Assembly (NCBI RefSeq): GCF_040215725.1
Contig: NZ_CP157968.1
Location: 1,550,001-1,614,000 of the forward strand
DNA: 64,000 bases
Origin: Rhizobium sp. ZPR4
GTDB taxonomy: Bacteria; Pseudomonadota; Alphaproteobacteria; Rhizobiales; Rhizobiaceae
Direction: 5' to 3'
In this document: positions 52,621 to 62,424 of the stretch, in pieces
How the letters are laid out: each line of letters begins with the position of its first letter
Numbering within the stretch: the stretch's first letter is position 1
Program-made: the position numbers and the translations under genes
Notes under the pieces: generated by a model
The model's input: only the letters and a program-made list of their open reading frames with translations
What the model was told of the DNA's origin: nothing
The model's database searches: none

Positions 52621-53282
52621 TGCCTTTTGACGACCGCTCCTTCGGCGCTTTCCTGTTCGACATGGATGGAACCGTCCTGAATTCGATTGCCGTCGCGGAG
52701 CGGGTCTGGACCGCGTGGGCGGAAAAACGTGGCGTCGACGCTATAGCCCTGCTGGCGACCGTTCATGGCAGCAAGGCGATCGAGACAATTACTCGGCTCG
52801 GCCTGTCAGGCATCGACCCTGCCGAAGAGGTCAGGGTACTCACACAAGCTGAAATCGATGATGTTGCCGGCGTAGAACCGATCGCGGGCGCCATCGGCTT
52901 TCTGAAAAACCTGCCGCGGGATCGCTGGGCGATCGTCACCTCTGCCCCGCGCGAACTCGCCAGGGTCCGCATTGCGGCAGCCGGTATTCCCTGGCCTGAG
53001 GTTCTGATCGCCGGCGAGGATGTGCAGAATGGCAAGCCGGCGCCGGACTGCTTCATGTTGGCTGCAAGGATGTTAGCGCAACCCATTGAACAATGCCTTG
53101 TTTTTGAGGACGCGCCCGCTGGGATAGAGGCAGCGGAAGCCTCAGGTGCTTCCGTGCTCGTGATCAGCGCGACCCATCGGACACCGTTGTTCACTCGGCA
53201 TCCGACTATTGTGGACTATGATGGCGTACATGCGAGTATCAATGCAGATGGGAGTCTACGTCTCTCTGCAAGACCCGCTTGA
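52620..53282 (+). CDS. HAD-superfamily phosphatase (beta-phosphoglucomutase-like)
   Basis: 220 residues. FDMDGTVLNS nucleophile motif, ATVHGSKAIETI cap region, IVTSAPRELARVRIAAAG, GKPAPDCFMLAARML and VFEDAPAGIEAAEASG (acid motif). Cytosolic sugar-phosphate phosphatase, coupled to the regulator gene (TGATG). It may drain phosphorylated intermediates of the pathway. Confidence 0.92.
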   Translation: MPFDDRSFGAFLFDMDGTVLNSIAVAERVWTAWAEKRGVDAIALLATVHGSKAIETITRLGLSGIDPAEEVRVLTQAEIDDVAGVEPIAGAIGFLKNLPRDRWAIVTSAPRELARVRIAAAGIPWPEVLIAGEDVQNGKPAPDCFMLAARMLAQPIEQCLVFEDAPAGIEAAEASGASVLVISATHRTPLFTRHPTIVDYDGVHASINADGSLRLSARPA

Positions 53283-53290
53283 CCAGCCCC

Positions 53291-53524
53291 TTACTGAAAC
53301 GGATCGTAGCCCGGCTTCTTATAGATCGTGTTGGATTTTCCCTGGATGTCGGGAGCATAAACCTTCCCGGCCCAATCGGACATCGCCACATCCTCGATCG
53401 CGACGGAAACCGAACTCTCGTCAACGCCGAGCGTTTCGATGACAGCCTTGGCCAGATTTTCAGCCACGGCATGCTTCATCGCTTCGGTCCTTCCTGCTGC
53501 CATTTTCAAAATTATATGGGGCAT
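53291..53524 (-). CDS. 4-oxalocrotonate tautomerase family protein
   Basis: 77 residues, starting MPHIILKM so that Pro becomes residue 1 after Met removal; this catalytic Pro decides the start at 53524 over the ATG at 53527. The rest (AVAENLAKAVIETLGVDESSVSVAIEDV) fits the beta-alpha-beta 4-OT fold. Converts keto-enol tautomers of dicarboxylates. Confidence 0.9.
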   Translation of the reverse strand: MPHIILKMAAGRTEAMKHAVAENLAKAVIETLGVDESSVSVAIEDVAMSDWAGKVYAPDIQGKSNTIYKKPGYDPFQ

Positions 53525-53616
53525 CATTTCATTCCTGTGCTCGTGGGAGATGCCGGCCCGGATGCAAGAACAACCGGATCGGCCAGTTTGATGAAATACG
53601 CTCGTCGTTGTGGAGA

Positions 53617-54081
53617 TTAGTTAAGATAGTCCTCGTCTGGGACCTTCTCCAGCCATTCGACATTCCTGCCATCACGCAAGCCGGTAATGGCGATATGGCG
53701 CATCTCGGTCGTCGCCGTGGCACCGTGCCAATGCTTGACGCCGGGAGGCGTCCAGATCACGTCGCCGGGTTTTATGACGCGTTTCTCGCCGCCTTCTTCC
53801 TGTATCCATCCGGCTCCAGACGTAACGATCAATGTCTGGCCGCCCGGATGCGTATGCCAGGCCGAACGGGCTCCGGGCTCGAATGTTACCTCGCCTCCCA
53901 CGGCCGGGAGGCTGTCATTGGCAACGAACAAAGGGCTGACGGTTACCGAGCCGGAAAAAGTCTCCGTCGGCCCTTTGACCGCCGGGCGACTGCCCGCCGG
54001 ACTAAGCTCCATGCTCTGCGCTTGTCCGCATGGAAGAAGCGCTGCAAGGATAAAGCATGCTGTGGGAAGGGTGCGTTTCAT
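53617..54081 (-). CDS. Secreted cupin-domain protein
   Basis: 154 residues. Sec signal ([21 protein letters not shown]), then a single cupin: [20 protein letters not shown] (motif 1 with His-x-His) and [23 protein letters not shown] (motif 2). Metal-binding, probably periplasmic. Upstream of the tautomerase gene on the same strand, 92 bases away. Confidence 0.88.
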   Translation of the reverse strand: MKRTLPTACFILAALLPCGQAQSMELSPAGSRPAVKGPTETFSGSVTVSPLFVANDSLPAVGGEVTFEPGARSAWHTHPGGQTLIVTSGAGWIQEEGGEKRVIKPGDVIWTPPGVKHWHGATATTEMRHIAITGLRDGRNVEWLEKVPDEDYLN

Positions 54082-54395
54082 GGCTATCCTCTCTTCGGTC
54101 TGACCTAGCCTGCGACGTCACTCATGAGGCTTTCGGCTCCGGCTCGACGTCTTTGCGGAGCAAGGCAGACATCCAGATCGGCCTCTGTGGCAGCGACACG
54201 AATGATGTTGCCGCCACTGCGAAACCTTCGGAAACTGCGAAAAGAATGTAGGAAGATCGGGATTCTGGATTAGCGCTCGAATGCCGCAAGCACTTATGGC
54301 ATCTGCTCATGAATGTGCCGCTACGGCCTGCCGAAGATGCCGGCCGTCTACCATGATTTGGAGACCTGGAAGAAAGAGTACCTTGTTAAAGCCTG
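54082..54395. other. Intergenic stretch between the cupin and ferredoxin reductase genes
   Basis: 314 bases without a supported gene. A minus-strand frame with a short hydrophobic stretch (54122-54310) could be a gene remnant, but it has no recognised family. Confidence 0.35.
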
Positions 54396-55637
54396 TCACG
54401 CCGCTCGTGGCAGCAGCGACTTCAGGTTTGCGTTGCCAGCCAGCACCTCGATCGGCGGAATAACGCGCTGGGCGATCAGCATCTCACTCAGCTTCAAGTC
54501 TTTCGCGACCTTATTGCCAGGACCGATGCCACTTGCGGCAACCAGCCGCTGGCCGTCGTCGAGATGAAACAGGATGAACGCACCGTCGCCAAGATCGCGC
54601 CTAACGACCGTGCGCCCCTCATCGACAAGGCCGGCAATCTGCAATGTGTAATCGAACTGGTCGGACCAGAAATAGGGAACAGCCAGATAGCTGCGAGCCG
54701 CCCCCATCAAATTTGCGGCGGCGAGAATGCCTTGATCCTGCGCATTGCGCCAGGCTTCGAGACGCAGGCGGCGCCCACCATACAGGGGATGCGGAAACGA
54801 GCAGCAGTCGCCGGCGGCGTAGATATCGCGCTCCGATGTTTCCAGATGCGCATTGACCGCAATGCCGTTATCGATCGCGATGCCGGCCCGAGCAGCAAGC
54901 TCGGTACGTGGCTGCGCGCCGATCCCGACGACGAGCACATCAGCCGAAATCGTATCTCCATCGGAAAGAGAAAGATCGACACGTTGCTCATCGGCTTCGA
55001 GCCCGAGAACCGCCACGCCACATTTCACGACGACGCCGTTGTCTCGATGCAGGGCCGTGATCGTTTCGGCGATCGGTTCGGGGACACCACGCTTGAGGAT
55101 ACGCTCCTGGGACTCGATGACCGTAACCTTCGCTCCGCGGCCGCGCGCCGACGCGGCTACCTCCAGGCCAATGAAACCGCCCCCAAGCACTGCCATATGC
55201 ATGTCGGCTCGGACAAGGGAACGAAGTGCAAGCGCATCGTCGATTGTCCGCAGATAGACTACCCGGCCACTGACGGGCGCGTTCGGCAACCGCCTTGGTG
55301 CCGCCCCGGTCGCCAGCAGCAGTTTGTCGTAAGGCAGCGCCCGGCCATCGGAGAGGAGCAGATGCTTTCCCGACGTGTCGATGGCATCGGCCGAGGCGCC
55401 GCCGATATGCCGGATTGCATGCTCGGCCAGTGCGATATCGCTGAGGACAGCGGGCAGCTTTGGCTCTGTCGCATCAAGCAAAATCTGTTTGGAAAGAGGA
55501 GGCCGCTCATAGGGGAGATGGACCTCGTCGCCGATAAGGGTGATCGCGTGCCGATAACCATTCTCCCTGAGGCTCAAGGCGGCGCGCGCGCCGCATTCGC
55601 CGGCACCGACGATGATGATGCCCGCATCGCCGCTCAT
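54396..55637 (-). CDS. mocF: FAD-dependent ferredoxin reductase, MocF-like
   Basis: 413 residues. FAD motif IIIVGAGECGARAAL (residues 7-21), NAD motif MAVLGGGFIGLEVAA (148-162) and the second FAD motif DIYAAGDCCSF near 275, with a C-terminal reductase domain. Passes electrons from NAD(P)H to the Rieske ferredoxin encoded upstream, whose stop overlaps this ATG by 4 bases. This pair is the arrangement of mocE-mocF in rhizopine catabolism of Rhizobium leguminosarum; the symbol rests on that similarity. Confidence 0.8.
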   Translation of the reverse strand: MSGDAGIIIVGAGECGARAALSLRENGYRHAITLIGDEVHLPYERPPLSKQILLDATEPKLPAVLSDIALAEHAIRHIGGASADAIDTSGKHLLLSDGRALPYDKLLLATGAAPRRLPNAPVSGRVVYLRTIDDALALRSLVRADMHMAVLGGGFIGLEVAASARGRGAKVTVIESQERILKRGVPEPIAETITALHRDNGVVVKCGVAVLGLEADEQRVDLSLSDGDTISADVLVVGIGAQPRTELAARAGIAIDNGIAVNAHLETSERDIYAAGDCCSFPHPLYGGRRLRLEAWRNAQDQGILAAANLMGAARSYLAVPYFWSDQFDYTLQIAGLVDEGRTVVRRDLGDGAFILFHLDDGQRLVAASGIGPGNKVAKDLKLSEMLIAQRVIPPIEVLAGNANLKSLLPRAA

Positions 55638-55951
55638 GCGCTGAGCCCGATCATGACGCGATCGCCTTCCACTTTAACCGGATAGGTCTTCAGATTGATG
55701 CAGACCGGAGCGCCGCGCGCTTCCCCCGTCTTGTAGCTGAAGCGGCCATTGTGCTTCGGACACTCGATCGTGTCGTCCATGACGAGGCCATCGGCCAGAT
55801 GGATTTTCTCATGGGTGCAAAGCCCATCCGTAGCGAAATACTCATCGTTAGGGCTGCGATAGATCGCAAAGGTTCGCCCGGCGTGATCGAAGCGGACAAC
55901 ATCCTCCTGATCGATTTCATCAGCAGCGCAGGCATCAACCCAGTTCGTCAT
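55634..55951 (-). CDS. mocE: MocE-type Rieske [2Fe-2S] ferredoxin
   Basis: 105 residues. Cluster ligands C45-T-H47 (GLCTHEKIHL) and C64-P-K-H67 (ECPKHNGRFSY). A small soluble electron carrier for an oxygenase. GAGGAGGAAG precedes the ATG at 55951; a longer upstream reading is out of keeping with the family. Coupled to mocF by a 4-base overlap. Divergent from a LacI-type regulator, with a shared operator-like site. Confidence 0.86.
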   Translation of the reverse strand: MTNWVDACAADEIDQEDVVRFDHAGRTFAIYRSPNDEYFATDGLCTHEKIHLADGLVMDDTIECPKHNGRFSYKTGEARGAPVCINLKTYPVKVEGDRVMIGLSA

Positions 55952-56102
55952 TTCTTCCTCCTCATTGCAATCGCCGCAAGGCGCGAAGGGCGTCGTCCAA
56001 TCTTGGGAGCAGGTTGCCGTTGCGCTTTGATCGCGCATCGTTTTTTCCTCCCGGCTGGTTTCAAGCATGCGCGAAATGACCCTTCACATTCCACGCCGAT
56101 TA

Positions 56103-56118
56103 TGATCATTTTTCATCA
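56103..56118. promoter_or_regulatory. Operator-like inverted repeat TGATC-N6-CATCA (site A)
   Basis: TGATCATTTTTCATCA, just upstream of the ribosome site of the LacI gene and in the mocE divergent interval. Matches the inverted repeat at 59592-59607 at 14 of 16 positions. Probable LacI-family autoregulatory operator. Confidence 0.6.
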
Positions 56119-56130
56119 AGGAGGAGCGAA

Positions 56131-57171
56131 ATGAAGAAGGCACGTCTCGTGGACATCGCGGCCGCCGCTGGTGTCGGCCTTGCGACCGTTGAACGCGTTC
56201 TCAACGAACGCGGCAGCGTCAGGCCGCAAACGGCGGAGAAGGTGGTGCTGGCCGCAAAGCGATTAGGCTACAAGGGGATCATTCCAAGTCTCTATCGTGG
56301 CACGATCCGCATCGAAGTCATCCTGGTCAGGCCGGAGTCGCCGTTCTTCAGCAGGCTCAACCGTGCCTTCGAGCGGATCGCTGCCTCACTGGATAGCTCG
56401 ATCACGGTCCACCGGACCTTTGTCGAAGAGAGCGAGCCGGAGAAGTTTGCCGCGCATGTGGCCAATAGCAGCATTCGCCGGCATGGCCTGATCGTTGCGG
56501 CGGTTGACCATCCTGCAATCCGGGAGAGCTTGCGAAAGGCGCGTGCCGCCGGCATCGAAGTCGTCCAGATCGTTTCGTATCTCACGGGAAGGGACGACGT
56601 GTTCGTGGGGATCGACAACTATGCCGCGGGCCGAACCGCTGGCTTCTATATGTCGCGCATGCTCCGGCACGCCACGGGAAGCATCGTCGCTATCTGCCAT
56701 AGCTGGGCCTATCAAATCCATAGGGAGCGCATTCGCGGCTTCTCCGATTATCTCGGCTCTCAGCGTGGTTCCGCACGACAGTTTTCGGAAGTCGTATTCG
56801 GCTGGGATGACGACGTGAAATCCGCGGAAGTAATGACGCAGGCGCTGCGGCGCTGTCCGGATATTGTCGGTATCTACAATGCCGGCGGTGCCAATCTCGG
56901 GGTCGGCTCGGTGCTTCAGCGCTTTCAGGAACGACAGGGAAGGGATTGCGTCTGGATAGGGCACGAACTCAACGACGAAACGCGCCGCTTCATCGCCTCG
57001 GGGCTGATGACGCTCGTTCTCGATCAGGCACCCGAAACCCAGGCGAGGCGCGCACTGGATACGATATTATCGCGCATGGGGATCATCGACGTGCCAGTCA
57101 GCCAAGATTCCGTACCGTTCCTGACCTATACGGCGGAGAATATTGGCCCACATCCACTCACCGATAAGTGA
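56131..57171 (+). CDS. LacI family transcriptional regulator
   Basis: 346 residues. HTH with VDIAAAAGVGLATVERVLNERGSVRPQTAEKV, then a periplasmic-binding-like effector domain (GIDNYAAGRTAGFYMSRML; PDIVGIYNAGGANLGVGSVL). Divergent from mocEF and GAGGAG precedes the ATG. The sugar/polyol ligand class fits a regulon for a modified inositol or sugar. Confidence 0.93.
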   Translation: MKKARLVDIAAAAGVGLATVERVLNERGSVRPQTAEKVVLAAKRLGYKGIIPSLYRGTIRIEVILVRPESPFFSRLNRAFERIAASLDSSITVHRTFVEESEPEKFAAHVANSSIRRHGLIVAAVDHPAIRESLRKARAAGIEVVQIVSYLTGRDDVFVGIDNYAAGRTAGFYMSRMLRHATGSIVAICHSWAYQIHRERIRGFSDYLGSQRGSARQFSEVVFGWDDDVKSAEVMTQALRRCPDIVGIYNAGGANLGVGSVLQRFQERQGRDCVWIGHELNDETRRFIASGLMTLVLDQAPETQARRALDTILSRMGIIDVPVSQDSVPFLTYTAENIGPHPLTDK

Positions 57172-57175
57172 CAAG

Positions 57176-57211
57176 GCCGGAGCCTGCGGAAGGAGGGCCG
57201 CAGGCTCCGGC
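57176..57211 (+). terminator. Strong stem-loop after the LacI-type gene
   Basis: GCCGGAGCCTGCGG and CCGCAGGCTCCGGC pair perfectly over 14 bp with an 8-base loop, 4 bases after the regulator stop. Only a short T-run (CATTT) follows. It lies between two convergent genes and could serve both. Confidence 0.55.
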
Positions 57212-57349
57212 ATTTCCCGCCATCAACGGCCGATTGAACCGGTGGCGGGGGGAGAGCTCAATTCGCGCATATGGAGCACATAGCACCTTTGGCAAGTCCT
57301 TGAGATCATTGTCCCGGCCGGAGAAACCCGGCCAGGCTTCGGCTCTTTG

Positions 57350-58384
57350 CTAGCTTGGCGTGCCGGAGCGGCGAGCCTGCTTTTCGGCGTATTTCTTGGC
57401 GCGCTCCATGAAGCGCTTGTTCATGCGGTCCTCGGCCTCTTTCGTGCCGTCATGGAAGGTACCGAACCACTGGTCGAGCGGGATCACGCCATCGGCATAA
57501 TTGCACTCGAAGAATTTGTGATGGAGGTAGTGGTCATAGGCGTGGGTATCGATCCCGGCTTCCTCACCGATCACGATCTTGTCGAAACCGGCATGGCCCG
57601 GAGCCGGCGCAAGTGCGGCATGCGTCAGATGGAACAGCGCGTGGATCGGATTGGACGGTACGATCCAATGGATGAGAACGCCGGAGAAATACAGGAGATG
57701 TTCGACCGGATGCATGGCAAGGCCGGACCACGGACCGGGATTGACGTTGTTGTGATGCAGCTTGTGGACCGCATGATAGAGCGGCGGCCAGTGGATCAGG
57801 CGATGCACGAGATAGAAATGCAGATCGCGGAACGCCGGGATCAACAGCATGATGATGGCGCAATAGATCGGGTGCTCGGCAAAGTCGACATAGGGAATGA
57901 TGCCGTTCGCAAAGGCCCACAGCGTCAACACCTCGAAGGCTGTCCATAGAGGCACGGCGCTTGCAAAAGTCCAGATCACATTGTCGACGGTCTGATTGCT
58001 GAAGAGGAAGGCGGAATTATCCTTCGACGGCCATTTGCTGTTGTATTTGAAGCTCGTGCCCTGCTTCTTCTGCATATAGAGACGCAGGTGAAAGGCGCCG
58101 AAGAACAGGAAGACCAGGACGGCATTGCGCACGAGAAGATAAGCGATCCAGCCCGGCGCGAGCGTCTTCATGGTCTCCATCGAGGGCGTCGCGCAGAGCC
58201 AGAGCAACGTTGCGACGACGGCATAGACGACATTCCAGGGCATCAGGTAGCCCGGATATCCGAAGAACCATTTCAGGAACGCAACCGGTTTTGCCGGCCA
58301 GATGAAAACAGGCGGATATTGCAAGAGCTTGTTGGGCTTCCAGTCGCCGCGCTTGTCGCGCGTGCCGTAGAGCGTGTCGTCCAT
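57350..58384 (-). CDS. Sterol desaturase/fatty acid hydroxylase superfamily di-iron oxygenase (MocD-like role)
   Basis: 344 residues. Five or so transmembrane segments and three His clusters that bind a di-iron centre: HFYLVHRLIH (H189, H194, H198), HAVHKLHHNN (H204-H211) and HAYDHYLHHKF (H281-H289). A membrane monooxygenase that takes electrons from a ferredoxin. Start at the ATG at 58384 with GGGAGG upstream. In a cluster with MocE and MocF homologues and formaldehyde dehydrogenase, O-demethylation of an imported polyol is the likely reaction. It belongs to the sterol desaturase family; whether it is orthologous to MocD is not certain. Confidence 0.85.
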   Translation of the reverse strand: MDDTLYGTRDKRGDWKPNKLLQYPPVFIWPAKPVAFLKWFFGYPGYLMPWNVVYAVVATLLWLCATPSMETMKTLAPGWIAYLLVRNAVLVFLFFGAFHLRLYMQKKQGTSFKYNSKWPSKDNSAFLFSNQTVDNVIWTFASAVPLWTAFEVLTLWAFANGIIPYVDFAEHPIYCAIIMLLIPAFRDLHFYLVHRLIHWPPLYHAVHKLHHNNVNPGPWSGLAMHPVEHLLYFSGVLIHWIVPSNPIHALFHLTHAALAPAPGHAGFDKIVIGEEAGIDTHAYDHYLHHKFFECNYADGVIPLDQWFGTFHDGTKEAEDRMNKRFMERAKKYAEKQARRSGTPS

Positions 58385-58455
58385 GATGTGCCTCCCGGTG
58401 AATGAAACGATGCGGTCAGTGTCAGCGGCGGCGGCTGGAAACGACAGCATTGATT

Positions 58456-58471
58456 TGATGAAATTTGCTCA
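58456..58471. promoter_or_regulatory. Operator-like site TGATG-N6-GCTCA (site C)
   Basis: TGATGAAATTTGCTCA, 72-87 bases upstream of the oxygenase start. One half-site (TTGATGAAA) is identical to that of the sites at 56103 and 59592; the other half is weak. Confidence 0.4.
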
Positions 58472-58505
58472 TGGCGGCGAGAACGACGCTGTTCCGCAAC
58501 TAAGG

Positions 58506-58540
58506 ACGGGAAGGGGAGGCCGGTCGCCCCTCCTTCCCGT
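58506..58540 (-). promoter_or_regulatory. Stem-loop after the binding-protein gene
   Basis: ACGGGAAGGGGAGGC and GCCCCTCCTTCCCGT form a 15-bp stem with one mismatch and one G-U pair (5-base loop), 40 bases beyond the binding-protein stop. Same layout as the other three ABC loci in the window. Confidence 0.55.
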
Positions 58541-58580
58541 GCACCGGCAGTCGTGCTCCTCGTTGCCGGCGCTTGTCCGC

Positions 58581-59510
58581 TTAGTTGAGGCTCTCGAATT
58601 GAACCATGTTATCCTTCGTCACCAGCTTGAAGGGGATCCACACTTCGCGGTCGATCTTCTCGCCCTTGATGGCCTTGATCGCCGTATCGACGGCGCCGCG
58701 GCCTTGCGCCTTGGCGTCCTGGAACACGGTGACCTTGAGGTCGCCAGACTTCATCGCCTGCAGTGCATCCGGCGTTGCATCGATGCCCGCAACAATAGTC
58801 TTATCGGTCGAACCGCCGGCATTCTTGATCGCTGAGATCGCGCCGAGCGCCATTTCGTCGTTGTTGGCAATGACGGCATCGAACGAAAGGCCTGACGTCA
58901 GCCAGTTCGATACCAGATCAGCGCCATCGACACGGCTCCAGTTGCCGACCTGCTCGCGGACCACCTTGATGCCGCTGCAATCGCCGGCCTTGAGCACATC
59001 GTGAACATCCTGCGTCCGCTGGCGGGCTGCCTGGCTGCTAAGGTCGCCAACCATGACGACGACATTGCCCTTGCCGCCGAGCATGCGACAGACTTCCTTC
59101 GTCTGAAGCGTGCCGGATTCGGTTTCATTCGATCCGACGAATGCCTGCTTCTTGCCGAGCGTGGAGAGATCGGTCGGCTGGATATTGACGTAGATCAGGG
59201 GAATGCCGGCATCTTCGGCAATCTTGCTGATCGCCGGCGTGCCGTCCGAATCCACGGGATCGACGATGATGGCGGAAACGCCACCGGCTGCGAAGTTGCG
59301 CACCTGATCGAGTTGCTTGTTGACGTCGTTGGCAGCGTCCACCACCTGCAGGTCGAGGCCCTTGGTCTTGGCGTAATCCTGCATGCCATTGGCAATCAGG
59401 GTCTGGAAATTGGTCGTCAGGTAGCCCATCGAAACGCCGATCCTATCGGCGGCGTAGGCTTGCGACGACAGCACGAGCGCGAGCGCGCTTGCACTCAAAA
59501 ACTTCAGCAT
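58581..59510 (-). CDS. Sugar/inositol-type ABC substrate-binding protein (MocB-like)
   Basis: 309 residues. Sec signal (MLKFLSASALALVLSSQAYA). Type I fold: IGVSMGYLTTNFQTLIANGMQDYAK, VSAIIVDPVDSDGTPAI, PLIYVNIQP and DAVIANNDEMALGAI. Similar in type to rhizopine (MocB) and myo-inositol binding proteins. No permease or ATPase genes are near, so it must use another transporter's membrane components. Start ATG at 59510 preceded by GGGAGGAG. Confidence 0.88.
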   Translation of the reverse strand: MLKFLSASALALVLSSQAYAADRIGVSMGYLTTNFQTLIANGMQDYAKTKGLDLQVVDAANDVNKQLDQVRNFAAGGVSAIIVDPVDSDGTPAISKIAEDAGIPLIYVNIQPTDLSTLGKKQAFVGSNETESGTLQTKEVCRMLGGKGNVVVMVGDLSSQAARQRTQDVHDVLKAGDCSGIKVVREQVGNWSRVDGADLVSNWLTSGLSFDAVIANNDEMALGAISAIKNAGGSTDKTIVAGIDATPDALQAMKSGDLKVTVFQDAKAQGRGAVDTAIKAIKGEKIDREVWIPFKLVTKDNMVQFESLN

Positions 59511-59591
59511 GTTCTCCTCCCAGGAAACAGCGGCCCAAATGACCGCCTGGAAAAAGTTACCGATGGAGCCGATCCGCGTCCGGGAGTATTT

Positions 59592-59607
59592 TGATGAAAA
59601 ACCATCA
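59592..59607. promoter_or_regulatory. Operator-like inverted repeat TGATG-N6-CATCA (site B)
   Basis: TGATGAAAAACCATCA lies in the divergent interval between the binding-protein gene and the isomerase-like gene. Perfect 5-nt arms. On the opposite strand it reads TGATGGTTTTTCATCA, almost identical to site A. Confidence 0.6.
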
Positions 59608-59740
59608 GGCCGAGGGCTCTCGACCAAGCGAATACATCCGCTTTGCAGTGAAACGCGCCCATGATCAAAACCCATCATCGAGCCGACTGGCCAAGCCCCA
59701 GGATTCATGATCTGAGCAAGCCACTGGTACGGGAGGACCT

Positions 59741-60574
59741 ATGCAGAATTTGCTCATATTCCAGTCACTCTGGTCCATGGAGCGACGTAGCGCGAACTAT
59801 CCGGAGCTTTCCCTGGAGGAAACCATCGATAAGATCGCAGCGGCCGGCTTCGATGGCATCAGCGCCCACTGGTACGATCGCAACGTCGTCTCCCGCATCG
59901 CGGGTCTGCTCAAGCAGCATGGCTTGCAGGTGGAGGGGCAATGCTTCCCGAAGACCATCGACGATCTGAAGCCTGCGCTGGAGATCGCGGCCGAATACAA
60001 CGTCCATCACATCTGTCTGCAGCCAGACGTGCGCCTTCGACGACTTGAAGATTGCATTCCGCTGCTGGAGGGCTGGCAGCGGCTGGCGGAAGAGGCCGGC
60101 ATCGATGTCTGGATCGAAACCCATCGCGACCGCATGACGACAGATCTGTTCTTCACGCTCGACCTGCTCGACCGGCTGCCGGACCTGCGGTTGCTGGGCG
60201 ATATCTCCCATTTCCTTGTCGGGCGGGAGTTCGCCTGGCCGGTGTCAGACGAAAACCATGCACTTATCCATCGGATATTGGACAGCTCCTGGGCCTTCCA
60301 TGGCCGCGTTGCCTCCCGCGAACAGGTTCAGATCGAAATTTCCTTCCCACATCACAGACCCTGGGTCGATCTTTTCCTCGGCTGGTGGGAATATGGTTTC
60401 AAAAGCTGGCGGAAGCGCGCCGACAAAGACGCGACGCTAGCCTTTACTTGCGAACTGGGGCCGAAGCCTTATGCAATCACCGGAAGGGACGGTGAAGACA
60501 CCACCGACCGCTGGGAAGAATCACTGCTGATGAAGCAGGAAATACGTGATTTGTGGGCGAGAACCGCCAGCTAA
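59741..60574 (+). CDS. Sugar phosphate isomerase/epimerase-like TIM-barrel protein (IolE/MocC-related fold)
   Basis: 277 residues. Metal ligands visible as Glu in VWIETHRDR, Asp/His in LLGDISHFLVG and Glu in FTCELGPKPY, the xylose-isomerase-like barrel pattern. Members include inosose dehydratase (IolE) and the rhizopine protein MocC. It would convert the demethylated polyol or ketose further. Start at the ATG at 59741 with GGGAGG upstream. Divergent from the binding-protein gene across site B. Confidence 0.85.
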   Translation: MQNLLIFQSLWSMERRSANYPELSLEETIDKIAAAGFDGISAHWYDRNVVSRIAGLLKQHGLQVEGQCFPKTIDDLKPALEIAAEYNVHHICLQPDVRLRRLEDCIPLLEGWQRLAEEAGIDVWIETHRDRMTTDLFFTLDLLDRLPDLRLLGDISHFLVGREFAWPVSDENHALIHRILDSSWAFHGRVASREQVQIEISFPHHRPWVDLFLGWWEYGFKSWRKRADKDATLAFTCELGPKPYAITGRDGEDTTDRWEESLLMKQEIRDLWARTAS

Positions 60575-60594
60575 TAAGTTAAGAAAAGCATCAA

Positions 60595-60607
60595 CAATAG
60601 ACTATTG
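60595..60607. promoter_or_regulatory. Inverted repeat CAATAG-A-CTATTG before the formaldehyde dehydrogenase gene
   Basis: A perfect 13-bp palindrome ending just ahead of the GGAGG ribosome site. It could be a regulator site or fold over the ribosome site. Confidence 0.35.
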
Positions 60608-60624
60608 ATTTTGGAGGATTTTCC

Positions 60625-61752
<1,128 letters not shown>

Positions 61753-61893
61753 CGGCGTAAACGACCCCCGCCGGAAGTTTTTTGGCGGTCCGAGCGACGG
61801 ATAAGCCAAGGATCATCGTTCAAGACGTACGCCGGCCTCGTGATGGGGTCGGCGGCTTGAACATGAATGGCCTTCAGGCAAAAGGATATGCCC

Positions 61894-62256
61894 ATGACCA
61901 GCAAGCTGCTAGGTGCGACCGCCGCCGCTCTCTTCGCCCTGTCTTCCGCAACCGTGGTCTTCGCGCAAACGACGACACCCGCAACGCCAGCTCCCGCCAC
62001 GACCCCTTCCACATCGGCGCCATCGTCGACCATGCCGTCGAAGGATGAGATCAAGACGGCGCGGCAAGCCTGCCGACAGGATGCAACGGGGCAGGGCCTC
62101 AAGGGCCAGGCACGCAAAGACGCTGTCAAAAGCTGCCTGCAGCAGAAGTATCCGGTCCTGGCAAAACGCAAGACATGCCATGACGAAGGCACCGCCAAGG
62201 GTCTGGAAAAGAAAGCACTGCGCGATTACGTCAAGCAGTGCATCACCGCGAGCTGA
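61894..62256 (+). CDS. PsiF repeat family secreted protein
   Basis: 120 residues. Sec signal (MTSKLLGATAAALFALSSATVVFA), a Thr/Pro/Ala linker, then two PsiF motifs: ACRQDATGQGLKGQARKDAVKSCL and KTCHDEGTAKGLEKKALRDYVKQC. Periplasmic, function unknown; the E. coli member is phosphate-starvation induced. Start at the ATG at 61894 with AAAGGA upstream. Confidence 0.88.
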   Translation: MTSKLLGATAAALFALSSATVVFAQTTTPATPAPATTPSTSAPSSTMPSKDEIKTARQACRQDATGQGLKGQARKDAVKSCLQQKYPVLAKRKTCHDEGTAKGLEKKALRDYVKQCITAS

Positions 62257-62304
62257 ACAGCGTACAGCGCTCACGGATCCTCACTGGACCTGTTATACAA
62301 TGAC

Positions 62305-62326
62305 AGTCCGCTCTACGGGGCGGACT
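62305..62326 (+). terminator. Hairpin after the PsiF-family gene
   Basis: AGTCCGC and GCGGACT pair around an 8-base loop, 49 bases after the stop. No T-run, so a weak candidate. Confidence 0.3.
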
Positions 62327-62424
62327 ACTTGCCTCGCACAATCACTGTATCCGTCACGTCCCCCTTTTCCTTCAAGGCAAGCCTCCTTATCTCCCTCGCA
62401 AGGATATAGATTTCAGGACGCGAC

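Noticed and set aside
59741..60574. Naming the isomerase-like gene mocC
   Set aside because: The TIM-barrel type fits, but this fold is shared by many families and no alignment was possible.
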